Source of the DNA: Devosia sp.
GTDB taxonomy: Bacteria; Pseudomonadota; Alphaproteobacteria; Rhizobiales; Devosiaceae
Length of the DNA stretch: 64,000 nucleotides
Reading direction: 5' to 3'
NCBI RefSeq assembly: GCF_028290625.1
Contig: NZ_JAQGJM010000038.1
Span: forward strand, 124,001 to 188,000
Positions 36,348 to 44,070 of the stretch are shown piece after piece (within the stretch, counting starts at the first letter, position 1; the number at the start of each line of letters is the position of its first letter). A program made the translations under genes and the position numbers. Under the pieces are notes generated by a model that was given only the letters and a program-made list of their open reading frames with translations, did not search any database and was not told the DNA's origin.

Positions 36348-37384
36348 ACGGTTTCGGTGACTTTCTTGAGGGCGGGTGGAATGTCGGGGTTGAGACCGCG
36401 ATGGCGCGACAGCGCTTCGACAAATCCATAGAATGACACGATTAGCGCCAGCGGATCGGTTATCGGGTGGCCGGTGGCAGCAAAGGGTAGCGCCTTGGCG
36501 GCGCCAGGACGCTCGCTGGTCAGGAATGCCAGCGCGCCCTGCCCGGCCAGCTTGTGGGCCATGTCGGCCACTGATGCTTCGGCGGCATCACGCGCGGCCA
36601 AACCCAGAACCGGGTAGCCGGGCGTCACGATGGCCACGGGTCCGTGCATCACTTCAGCGGCGCTGTAGGACTCGGCCTGGATGTTGCACGTTTCCTTGAA
36701 CTTAAGGGCGGCTTCATTGGCGATGGCCCAGCCGGGGCCGCGACCAAGGACGTAGAGAGCATTGTGGCCATCGAGCGCGGTGACCATTTCGGACCAGTCA
36801 CAGGCGACGGCTTTGGCCAGGGATTCGGGGAGCGCGTGGACGGCGGTGTTCAAGGCTTCGTCGCCGCTCCATTCGGCGAGCAGAGCCAGGCCCGCGACGA
36901 TGGAGGTGGCGAAGGTCTTGGTGGCGGCGACGCTCTTTTCGAGCCCGGCGTGCAAGTCGATGGTGAAATCCGAAGCTTCGGCCAGGGGCGAGGCGGCGGT
37001 ATTGGTGATGCCGATCAGAGTGGCGCCGCTGCGGCGGGTGGATTGGGCCATGCCGACGATGTCGGGGCTCTTGCCGGACTGGGAGATGGCAATTGCGGCG
37101 GCACGATCCAGCTTGAGGTCGCGGCCATAGATCGAGGCGATGGAGGGGCCGATGGAGGCAACTGGAAGGCCCAGGGTCAGCTCGATGGCGTATTTGAGAT
37201 AGGCGCAGGCATGGTCGGACGAACCGCGGGCGACGGTGACCACGATGGACGGGTTTTTCTCGCGCAGCGCGGCGGCGGCGGCCGATAAGGTGCCTGCGCT
37301 CTGCGTGAGGAAATTGGCGACCACATCGGGAATCTGTTCGATCTCGGCGCGCATGTGGGTCTGGTTGGTCAGTGCAGTCGTCAA
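36344..37384 (-). CDS. SIS-domain sugar-phosphate isomerase/deaminase (NagB-II or AgaS type)
   Basis: 346-residue protein with two SIS domains and no glutaminase domain. First-domain signatures are VTVARGSSDHACAYLKYAIE and AIAISQSGKSPDIVGMAQ; the second has LYVLGRGPGWAIANEAALKF followed by KETCNIQAESYSAAEVMHGP, as in the isomerase half of GlmS. This is the architecture of alternative glucosamine-6-phosphate deaminases, which would complete GlcNAc breakdown after NagA. The start is TTG at 37384, supported by GGAGG nine bases before it and by a four-base overlap with the GntR stop. Confidence 0.88.
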   Translation of the reverse strand: MTTALTNQTHMRAEIEQIPDVVANFLTQSAGTLSAAAAALREKNPSIVVTVARGSSDHACAYLKYAIELTLGLPVASIGPSIASIYGRDLKLDRAAAIAISQSGKSPDIVGMAQSTRRSGATLIGITNTAASPLAEASDFTIDLHAGLEKSVAATKTFATSIVAGLALLAEWSGDEALNTAVHALPESLAKAVACDWSEMVTALDGHNALYVLGRGPGWAIANEAALKFKETCNIQAESYSAAEVMHGPVAIVTPGYPVLGLAARDAAEASVADMAHKLAGQGALAFLTSERPGAAKALPFAATGHPITDPLALIVSFYGFVEALSRHRGLNPDIPPALKKVTETV

Positions 37385-38163
37385 GGCTTGGTGCCTCCGG
37401 AACTATCGCCGAGCCGCAACTCGGCGACGAAATCATAGGTATCGCCGCGATAAATCGAGCGGGTGAATTCGATGACACGACCGGACGCCAGATAGGACGT
37501 GCGTTCGATATTGAGGCCGGCCGAGCCCTCGGGGACTTGGAGCAGGCCGGCATCTTCCTCGCCGAGATTGGCGGCGCGAATGCGCTGGATGGCGCGAACG
37601 GGCCGATTGCCGCTTTTGTCGAGGTGCTTATAGAGCGAGTCGGCGATGGCGAGGGGATCGGGCAGGATTTCGCTGGACAGACTGGCGCGCTCGATGGCCA
37701 GCGGCGTGTCGCCGGTGAGGCGCAGGCGCGAAATGCGAGCGACGCGATCGGACGCGGACAGGCCCAGGATCAGCATTTCATCGGGCGACGGCAAATAGAG
37801 CCCGCGATCGAGCCATTGGGCACGAACGATCATGCCGCGCCGGGCCATGTCGTCAGTGAAAGAGGTCAGTTGCGACAGCGACTGCTCGACGCGCTGGGTG
37901 CGCGGGGCGACGAAGGTGCCCGAGCCATGACGCTGCACCAGGATGCCATCGCGCACCAATTGCAGCACGGCCTTGCGCACGGTCACGCGGGAAACATCGA
38001 CCTTTTGCGCTAGGTCGCGCTCGGAGGGGAGCGCATCGCCGGGGTTGATCTGGCCGGAATGGATAGCGTCTTCGATCCAGCGCTTGAGCTGCAGATATAA
38101 AGGCCCGCCGGAGGGCAGGACCACACTCTGATCGGCAAAAAAACGCTCGGACAGATCAGCCAA
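37381..38163 (-). CDS. GntR/HutC-family regulator (UTRA domain), likely of amino-sugar genes
   Basis: 260 residues. The winged-helix N-terminal domain reads LYLQLKRWIEDAIHSGQINP, ALPSERDLAQKVDVSRVTVRKA and VQRHGSGTFVAP; the UTRA effector domain follows from about residue 95 with RISRLRLTGDTPLAIERASL and, near the end, FTRSIYRGDTYDF. UTRA regulators next to nagA-type genes usually respond to GlcNAc-6-P or GlcN-6-P; that is family knowledge. The start appears to be TTG at 38163, as no ATG is near. It is first in its operon and divergent from murQ, with operator-like repeats between them. Confidence 0.9.
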   Translation of the reverse strand: MADLSERFFADQSVVLPSGGPLYLQLKRWIEDAIHSGQINPGDALPSERDLAQKVDVSRVTVRKAVLQLVRDGILVQRHGSGTFVAPRTQRVEQSLSQLTSFTDDMARRGMIVRAQWLDRGLYLPSPDEMLILGLSASDRVARISRLRLTGDTPLAIERASLSSEILPDPLAIADSLYKHLDKSGNRPVRAIQRIRAANLGEEDAGLLQVPEGSAGLNIERTSYLASGRVIEFTRSIYRGDTYDFVAELRLGDSSGGTKP

Positions 38164-38253
38164 AACTCTTCAACCCCGCTCCAACGCCAAACCTTTGAGA
38201 GGCGTAACCGTCGCATGGCGATGCGTCCAATAGAAAATTGAGCGCGACTTATA

Positions 38254-38270
38254 ATACCAATAAAATACCA
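38254..38270. promoter_or_regulatory. operator-like site ATACCAATAAAATACCA
   Basis: Two ATACCA hexamers in direct orientation within 17 bases, about 90 bases before the GntR start. The same motif recurs inverted at 38385-38402. Placement in the GntR/murQ divergent promoter region suggests a GntR binding site; inferred, not proven. Confidence 0.6.
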
Positions 38271-38384
38271 TTCACCAAGTGCAAAAGGAAGATTTCTGCA
38301 CTGCGTCATAAAGCACGGGCTGCCTCATATTTCTGGGGGTTTTTGGCGGATTTCCGCCCCGAAAAGCGGCAGTCAGTGGACAAG

Positions 38385-38402
38385 TGGTATTTTTTTGGCA
38401 TT
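38385..38402. promoter_or_regulatory. operator-like site TGGTATTTTTTTGGCATT
   Basis: Its reverse complement (AATGCCAAAAAAATACCA) closely matches the site at 38254-38270. It lies 22 bases upstream of the murQ start, where bound protein would block transcription or initiation. Confidence 0.55.
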
Positions 38403-38423
38403 ATCGGCGCGAAGGAGTTTTGC

Positions 38424-39320
38424 ATGGCTATAGCACAAACAGAAATGACCCATGGCAGCGTCAAGGGGCTAGATTTGCTCGCCCCGCATGACGCTTTGCG
38501 GATTCTGGCCGTGGCACAAGCCGAGGCGGCTCGCGTCGTGGAAACGGCAATCCCCGAGATCGCCGCTGCGGCGCAATTGGCGGCTGATTGCGTGGCAGCC
38601 GGCGGGCAGTTAATTTATGCGGCGGCTGGCAGTTCGGGTTTGATGGCACTGGCGGACGGGCTGGAATTGCCGGGTACTTACGGCATCCCCAACGCGCGGA
38701 TCAAGATCCTACTCGCGGGCGGCGTTGCCGGGCTATCCGACATGGCGGGCGCGCCAGAAGATGACGAAGACGAGGCGCGGGCAGCCATGGAAGGCGCCGG
38801 CGTCAAGGCCGGCGATTGCGTGATAGCGGTGACAGCGAGTGGGCGGACACCGTTTCCGCTGACGGCGGTCGGGATCGCGCGGGCGGCAGGGGCGAAAACC
38901 ATCGGTATCGCCAATAATGCCGGAGCGGCATTGTTCGAATTGGTGGATGTGGCCATCTGCCTGCCGACGCCGCCGGAGGTGATTGCCGGCTCGACGCGGA
39001 TGGGCGCGGGTACGGCGCAGAAGATCGCGCTCAACATGCTGTCGACCATGATGGCAATCCATCTCGGCCATGTGCATGACGGCTATATGGTCAATGTGCT
39101 GGCGGATAACATCAAGCTCAAGGGGCGGGCGAGGCGGATCGTGATGGCGGTGACCGGGGTGTCGGAGGACGTGGCCGCGCAAGCGTTGGATGTTGCGGGC
39201 GGCAGGGTGAAAGTGGCGATATTGTTGGCGGCGGGAGCGGATGGCGTTGCAGGGGCCGAGCGGCTTTTGACGCGGAGTCGGGGGAGGCTAAGGGGTGCGC
39301 TGACGGAGTTGGAGCGCTAA
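38424..39320 (+). CDS. murQ: N-acetylmuramic acid 6-phosphate etherase (MurQ) homologue
   Basis: Cleaves the lactyl ether of MurNAc-6-P to GlcNAc-6-P and D-lactate. The SIS domain reads LIYAAAGSSGLMALADGLEL and VIAVTASGRTPFPLTAVG. EVIAGSTRMGAGTAQKIALN then MLSTMMAI is the MurQ hallmark. Both glutamates known to be catalytic in E. coli MurQ (E83, E114) align with Glu81 and Glu112 here. Start at 38424 follows AAGGAG. At 298 residues it matches the family. Its product is the NagA substrate, linking it to the divergent operon. It could also be a related SIS lyase, but motif agreement is strong. Confidence 0.88.
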   Translation: MAIAQTEMTHGSVKGLDLLAPHDALRILAVAQAEAARVVETAIPEIAAAAQLAADCVAAGGQLIYAAAGSSGLMALADGLELPGTYGIPNARIKILLAGGVAGLSDMAGAPEDDEDEARAAMEGAGVKAGDCVIAVTASGRTPFPLTAVGIARAAGAKTIGIANNAGAALFELVDVAICLPTPPEVIAGSTRMGAGTAQKIALNMLSTMMAIHLGHVHDGYMVNVLADNIKLKGRARRIVMAVTGVSEDVAAQALDVAGGRVKVAILLAAGADGVAGAERLLTRSRGRLRGALTELER

Positions 39321-39409
39321 AGGCGGGCAAGCCAAGCCCGGCACATCAAGCTATCCCGACTCCCAACGCTGTGGCAGCAGATGAAGCCTATCTTTTCGCC
39401 GGATACGCG

Positions 39410-39952
39410 ATGACTTTGACATATCGACAGGCAACGGCGAGGAACGTAACCATCCTCGTCATACTTTCGTGTTCCGTCCTGTTTCCAATTCTTATATCCG
39501 TGATTGTGAACTACACTGGAGAATTTGTAGATTACACCGGAATTTCAGAAGCCATATCTCGCGGAAACTCAAATATCAGAGAAAATTCTGATTTGTTCGC
39601 TGGTGAACGGCATCGAACGTTCATAGCATCGTACTCCATTTCTGCGTATTTCTGGAAGATAAACCTTATCGTCTCGCTAATTCTCGTCTTATTTCACGTT
39701 GCTGTCCAAATTAGGATGGATGGTTGGCGATTTTTATATAGAAGAAGATCAATTTTTGTAACTATATTCTTTCTCTTAATGACCTTTTGTGCCGTATATT
39801 TTATCTATTTCAAGGTGGGACTATTTTTGAACGAAGGACGAAAAAGTACTCCGCCAAACGTTTTCGGATTGGTAATTTATTCGATATGTTCGGCAATGCC
39901 TTCAATTTCTCTTTTTCGAATATTCTCATTGGTTCCAGGCACTAAGCCTTGA
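39410..39952 (+). CDS. low-GC integral membrane protein of unknown function
   Basis: 180 residues from ATG 39410 (MTLTYRQATARN). Four hydrophobic segments are visible (about residues 16-34, 80-100, 117-139 and 152-172) with an Arg-rich cytoplasmic loop between the second and third (MDGWRFLYRRRS). Base composition is markedly A/T-richer than all neighbours, with many AT-ending codons (AATTCTTATATC-like runs), a sign of recent acquisition. I do not recognise the family. The GTG 13 codons upstream could extend it. It lies between murQ and the convergent D-amino-acid enzyme gene; no mobile element borders it. Confidence 0.65.
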   Translation: MTLTYRQATARNVTILVILSCSVLFPILISVIVNYTGEFVDYTGISEAISRGNSNIRENSDLFAGERHRTFIASYSISAYFWKINLIVSLILVLFHVAVQIRMDGWRFLYRRRSIFVTIFFLLMTFCAVYFIYFKVGLFLNEGRKSTPPNVFGLVIYSICSAMPSISLFRIFSLVPGTKP

Positions 39953-39988
39953 AGCTCCATCTGGCGTATTCTGCCTATGGCACAAGTG

Positions 39989-41050
39989 CTAGTCCACCCT
40001 GCCCCGGGCAGCTACTACCACCCGCTCCACCAGCTTCCCGCCAGAAATCAGGCTCACCTCATCGAACAGGTTGCTGACGACGCAGGCGTGATTGGGGATG
40101 ATGCGGAGTTTTTCGCCGATGGCGGGCTTCGTGGCGCAGTTGGTCAAGTCGATGTGGCCATGCTCTTCGCTGAGGCCAGTGATGACCGCCTCCGGGTAAG
40201 CTTCGATGAGGCCGAACCCGACCATCCCTAAGGTGTCGCTGGTGAGGGATTTGGAGCCGGCATCGATGATGGCGCGGTTTTCGGTGGGGCGGCTGACGAC
40301 GGTGGCGAGGACGGTGAGGGCGCAATCGGCGAAGATGCCGACGTTCCGCGCGACCTGCGAGCGATCCATGTAGATATATGTGCCGGGGCGGTGCTCGGTG
40401 GCGGCGGTGACCTCGTGGGCGCGCCAGAGATCGGGCGAGCCGCCATTGGAGATGACGCGGGCGGGCAGATCGGCGGCGATCAGGGCATCGCGAGCAGAGG
40501 CCAGCCAGGCGGCGTTGGTTTCGACCTGGCCGGCGGCCGGATAGGTCATGAGGCCGTCGAAGACGAGGCCCGGGGCGGCGGCGATGTATTGGGCGAGAAT
40601 GACCGCGTCGGCAGGCGACTGGACGCCACAGCGGCCCATGCCGGTGTCGCATTCCACCAGCACGCGCAAGGGCTTACTGGCGCTAGCGAACATGGTGGAC
40701 AAGCCATCGACGGTGATGGTGCTGTCGGCCGTCACGGCGATGCTGACGCGTTCGTTGAGGACACGCAGGCGGGCGAGCTTCTCGGCGCCGATGATGTTGT
40801 AGGGCAGGAAGATATCGGTGATGCCTGCATCGGCCATGACTTCGGCTTCGCCCAGCTTCTGTACGGTAATGCCGATGGCGCCAAGTTCGATGGCGCGCTT
40901 GGCGAAGCGGGGCAGCTTGTGGGTCTTGATGTGGGGGCGCAGCGGCAGGTCATGCTTGTCGGCATAGGCCTGGGCGCGGGCGAGATTGGCCTCGACGCGG
41001 TCGATATCGATGAGGACGGCGGGGGTGTCGATGTCGGTGAAATCGGTCAT
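39989..41050 (-). CDS. D-threonine aldolase/D-serine dehydratase-like PLP enzyme
   Basis: 353-residue fold-type III PLP enzyme. The alanine-racemase-like barrel starts IDTPAVLIDIDRVEANLARA, with the PLP Lys in RPHIKTHKLPRFAKR; LVECDTGMGRCGVQSPADA and RVISNGGSPDLWRAHEVT are family blocks. The C-terminal D-serine-dehydratase-like domain has EEHGHIDL and IPNHACVVSNLFDE, whose His and Cys form the divalent metal site. Enzymes of this family act on D-threonine, D-serine or 3-hydroxy-D-amino acids. Last gene of the RidA-SDR-PLP operon; overlaps the SDR stop by four bases. Confidence 0.88.
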   Translation of the reverse strand: MTDFTDIDTPAVLIDIDRVEANLARAQAYADKHDLPLRPHIKTHKLPRFAKRAIELGAIGITVQKLGEAEVMADAGITDIFLPYNIIGAEKLARLRVLNERVSIAVTADSTITVDGLSTMFASASKPLRVLVECDTGMGRCGVQSPADAVILAQYIAAAPGLVFDGLMTYPAAGQVETNAAWLASARDALIAADLPARVISNGGSPDLWRAHEVTAATEHRPGTYIYMDRSQVARNVGIFADCALTVLATVVSRPTENRAIIDAGSKSLTSDTLGMVGFGLIEAYPEAVITGLSEEHGHIDLTNCATKPAIGEKLRIIPNHACVVSNLFDEVSLISGGKLVERVVVAARGRVD

Positions 41051-41823
41051 TTTGGAGCTTTCAGCACATCATTGACGAAGCGGAGATTGCCGGCGCTGAG
41101 GCCGGCATCGACCGGAAGCACGGTGCCGGTAATGCCGGAGGCGGCGGGCGAGGCAAGGAAGGCGACGGCATCGGCGACTTCGGTGGGCGAGACCAGGCGG
41201 CCGAGTGGATAGTGCGGCAGTACATTATCCAGCAGGTTCGGATTGGCGGCGAGGCGGTGATCCCAGGCGGGGGTGCGGACCGAGCCGGGGGCCACCACAT
41301 TGGCGCGGACGCCCTGCCCGCCCCGCTCGAGCGCGATGGCCTTGGCATAGGCGATGAGGCCGGCCTTGGCGGCGGAATAGGCCGGATTGCCGTAGTGGGC
41401 GAGGCCGTTGACCGAGGAGATGAACACCAGGCTGCCGGAGCCGCGGGCGGCCATGGCTTCGACAATCGGCGCGGTCAGCGCGTAGGCGCCGTTGAGGTTG
41501 ATGGCGACTTCGGAGGCCCAGACGGCGGGATCGACCTGGTCGAGGATTTCAGCGCGGGTGAAGCCGGCATTGGAGACGACGATGTCGGGGGCGCCGTGTT
41601 CGGCGATGTAGGCGGTGACCGCCGTGGTGGTTGCGGCCATGTCCGCAAGGTCGCAGACCAGAGTGTGATCGAGGCCCAGATCCACAAGTAAAGCGGGGTC
41701 GCGGTCGGCGCCGGAAACGCGGGCGCCGGCGGCCTTGAAGGCGGCGACTATCGCGTGGCCGATGCCGCCGCCGGCGCCGGTGATGAGGACTATCTGGCCG
41801 TCGAGACGGAGGAACGCGTTCAT
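41047..41823 (-). CDS. SDR family oxidoreductase
   Basis: 258-residue short-chain dehydrogenase: LITGAGGGIGHAIVAAFKAA (cofactor), DLADMAATT, VVSNAGFTRAEILDQV, the catalytic Ser in LVFISSVNGLAH, and Tyr-x3-Lys in NPAYSAAKAGLIAYAKA. The C-terminus resembles glucose/3-hydroxyacyl type SDRs (ASGITGTVLPVDAGLSAG). It sits one base after RidA and overlaps the PLP enzyme by four bases, so the three are co-translated. It probably oxidises a hydroxy-acid or sugar intermediate in the same pathway; substrate unknown. Confidence 0.88.
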   Translation of the reverse strand: MNAFLRLDGQIVLITGAGGGIGHAIVAAFKAAGARVSGADRDPALLVDLGLDHTLVCDLADMAATTTAVTAYIAEHGAPDIVVSNAGFTRAEILDQVDPAVWASEVAINLNGAYALTAPIVEAMAARGSGSLVFISSVNGLAHYGNPAYSAAKAGLIAYAKAIALERGGQGVRANVVAPGSVRTPAWDHRLAANPNLLDNVLPHYPLGRLVSPTEVADAVAFLASPAASGITGTVLPVDAGLSAGNLRFVNDVLKAPK

Positions 41824-41824
41824 C

Positions 41825-42208
41825 TCACGGTGCCTTATAGGCGGTGCATTCGATCTCGACCTTGCAGTCGACCATCATGTGGGCCTGGACGGCGGCGCGG
41901 GCGGGCGGATTGTCGCCGAAATAGGATTTGTAGACGGCGTTGAAGCTCCAGAAATCGCGCGGGTCATCGAGCCAGACGCCGCAGCGGACGACGTGTTCGA
42001 GACCGTAGCCAGCTTCATTGAGGATGGCGACGAGGTTGGCGATGGTCTTGTGGGTCTGCTCGACGATGCCGCCGTTGATGATTTCGCCGTTTTCCATGGC
42101 CACCTGGCCGGAAACGAAGAGAAAGCCGCCGGCTTCGACAGCGCGGGCGAAGGGGAGATTTTGGCCGCCGGCACCGGATTTGTCTGCGCCGTAGCGTTTG
42201 ATGGACAT
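41825..42208 (-). CDS. RidA family imine deaminase
   Basis: 127-residue trimeric YjgF/RidA protein. FLFVSGQVAMENGEIINGGI, RCGVWLDDPRDFWSFNAVY and PPARAAVQAHMMVDCKVEIE are diagnostic; the Arg in PPARAAV matches the catalytic Arg that hydrolyses enamine/imine intermediates. Such intermediates are made by PLP dehydratases, which fits its operon partner the D-amino-acid PLP enzyme. ATG at 42208 has GGAGG immediately upstream in the leader. First gene of the operon. Confidence 0.92.
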   Translation of the reverse strand: MSIKRYGADKSGAGGQNLPFARAVEAGGFLFVSGQVAMENGEIINGGIVEQTHKTIANLVAILNEAGYGLEHVVRCGVWLDDPRDFWSFNAVYKSYFGDNPPARAAVQAHMMVDCKVEIECTAYKAP

Positions 42209-42401
42209 TGGAGGCCTCCGAGGGATTTCTGAAAGGGAATTTCGTAGATGATAGCTATATCGTGGCTTTAGCGGTGTTTCTTCCCCAAAATGGGGCTATT
42301 TTTGTAAATTCCTTACGTGATCGACACGGTTTGGCTGTGGTATCGTACGCCAAGGCGCGCTGTCGCCAAGCTCTATTTGATCCCCAATTGCGAGTCATCC
42401 G

Positions 42402-43859
42402 TTGCGCATTTTTACCGCCGCCCTGGCCACGGAAACCAACACGTTTTCACCTATCAGCATCGACAAGCGCGCGTTCGAAGCTTCGCTCTATGCGCGACCG
42501 GGCGAGCATCCGGCGACGCCGACGCTGTGCACGGCGCCGATCACGGTGGGGCGCGAGGTTTGCGCGGCAGAGGGGTGGGAGCTGATCGAGGGGACCGCGA
42601 CCTGGGCCGATCCGGCGGGGCTGATCAACCGGACGACCTATGAGGAATTGCGCGACGAGATTTTGGTTCAGTTGCGGGCGGCTATGCCGGTGGATGGCGT
42701 GGTGCTCGGGCTGCATGGGGCGATGGTGGCGCAGGGCTATGACGATCCCGAGGGCGATTTCCTGAGCCGGGTGCGCGACATCGTCGGGGCGGATGTGCTG
42801 GTCTGTGCGGAGCTTGATCCGCATTCGCATCTGACCGCCAAACGGGTGGCGGCGGCGAATTTCTTCGTGGTGTTCAAGGAGTTTCCGCATACCGATTTCG
42901 TTGACCGGGCGCGGGACTTATGGGCGATCGCGGTGCGGGCGCTCAAGGGCGAGATCAAGCCGGTGATGTCGGTGTTCGATTGCCGGATGATCGATGTGTT
43001 TCCGACGAGCAAGGATCCGATGCGCAGCTTCGTGGACCGGCTGTTCGTGCTGGAGAAGAGCGATCCGGCGATCCTGTCGATTTCGGTGATCCATGGCTTT
43101 ATGGCGGCGGATGTGCCGGAGCTGGGGACGCGGATGATCGTGGTGACGGATGACCGCGCGGATATTGGCGACGCGCTGGCGGAAAAGCTGGGGCGCGAGC
43201 TGTTCGCGATGCGCGGGACGTTCATGGTCAAGCAGGTGGACGAGGTTGCGGCGGTCGAGAAAGCCATGGCAGCGAGTGTTGGGCCGGTGGTGATCGCGGA
43301 TGTTTGGGACAATCCCGGCGGCGGGACGGCGGGGGATGCGACGGTGTTGTTGGCCGAGTTGATCCGGCGCGGGACGACGGATGTCGCAGTGGGGACGATC
43401 TGGGACCCGATCGCGGTGCAGATTTGCTTTGCCGCCGGTGAAGGCGCGGAGATTGCACTGCGGTTCGGGGCGAAGTCGGCGCCGGAGACGGGATCGCCGA
43501 TCGACAAGCGGGTGGTGGTGAGGAAGCTCGTGGTCGACGCGCAAATGCGGTTCGGCGAGAGTTTTGCCCCGTTTGGGGATGCCGCGTGGGTGAGTTTTGA
43601 CGGGATCGATGTGATCCTGAATTCAACACGGGCGCAGAGTTTTGATCCGAGCCTGTTTTCGGCGCTGGGGATCGATCCGAAATCGCGCAAGATCCTGCTG
43701 ATCAAGTCGACGAACCATTTTTATGACTCGTTCTCGAAGATCGCGAGCGAGATTGTATATTGCTCGGCGGGGCGACCGTATCCGAATACGCCGGCGACGA
43801 CGGATTATCGCAAGGCGCGGCGGACGATCTGGCCGATGGTGGAAAATCCGTGGGGGTGA
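42402..43859 (+). CDS. M81 family metallopeptidase (MlrC-like), paralogue 1
   Basis: 485 residues. The N-terminal domain (DUF1485/M81) begins (M)RIFTAALATETNTFSPISID and has the metal-site region VVLGLHGAMVAQGYDDPEGD, ELDPHSHLTAKRV and FKEFPHTDFVDRARDLW. The C-terminal MlrC domain starts near VVIADVWDNPGGGTAGDATV. The name-giving member MlrC hydrolyses linearised microcystin, a D-amino-acid peptide; substrates of most members are unknown. Start is TTG at 42402, fixed by family alignment. It is divergent from the RidA operon; a second M81 gene is at 54377. Confidence 0.9.
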   Translation: MRIFTAALATETNTFSPISIDKRAFEASLYARPGEHPATPTLCTAPITVGREVCAAEGWELIEGTATWADPAGLINRTTYEELRDEILVQLRAAMPVDGVVLGLHGAMVAQGYDDPEGDFLSRVRDIVGADVLVCAELDPHSHLTAKRVAAANFFVVFKEFPHTDFVDRARDLWAIAVRALKGEIKPVMSVFDCRMIDVFPTSKDPMRSFVDRLFVLEKSDPAILSISVIHGFMAADVPELGTRMIVVTDDRADIGDALAEKLGRELFAMRGTFMVKQVDEVAAVEKAMAASVGPVVIADVWDNPGGGTAGDATVLLAELIRRGTTDVAVGTIWDPIAVQICFAAGEGAEIALRFGAKSAPETGSPIDKRVVVRKLVVDAQMRFGESFAPFGDAAWVSFDGIDVILNSTRAQSFDPSLFSALGIDPKSRKILLIKSTNHFYDSFSKIASEIVYCSAGRPYPNTPATTDYRKARRTIWPMVENPWG

Positions 43860-43863
43860 TTGT

Positions 43864-44056
43864 GCCACGCCCTCGTGGTTCGAGGCTCGCAAGAACTCGC
43901 ACCTCACCATGAGGGCTACTGGGATATCGCCGTGGCGCTAAGATCTCGCCGTGACGGCTACCTGACGTGGCTGCAGCGCTCCTGAGAAGCGCCGCCAAGT
44001 TCCTGAGACTTCATGGTGAGGTGCGAGTTCTTATGAGCCTCGAACCACGAGGTCGG
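43864..44056. repeat. palindromic intergenic repeat, family A, copy 3
   Basis: About 190 bp, the longest copy. The left end CACGCCCTCGTGGTTCGAGG is intact; the right end is degraded (CCTCGAACCACGAGGTCGGTG). Inner CTCACCATGAGG and TTCATGGTGAGG arms remain, and the centre carries unrelated sequence with small inverted repeats. Located between convergent M81 and GH20 genes. Confidence 0.85.
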
Positions 44057-44070
44057 TGAGCGCTGACTCC

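Noticed and set aside
39321-39988. Low-GC segment as an insertion sequence
   Set aside because: No transposase motif and no terminal inverted repeats; the single frame is a membrane protein.
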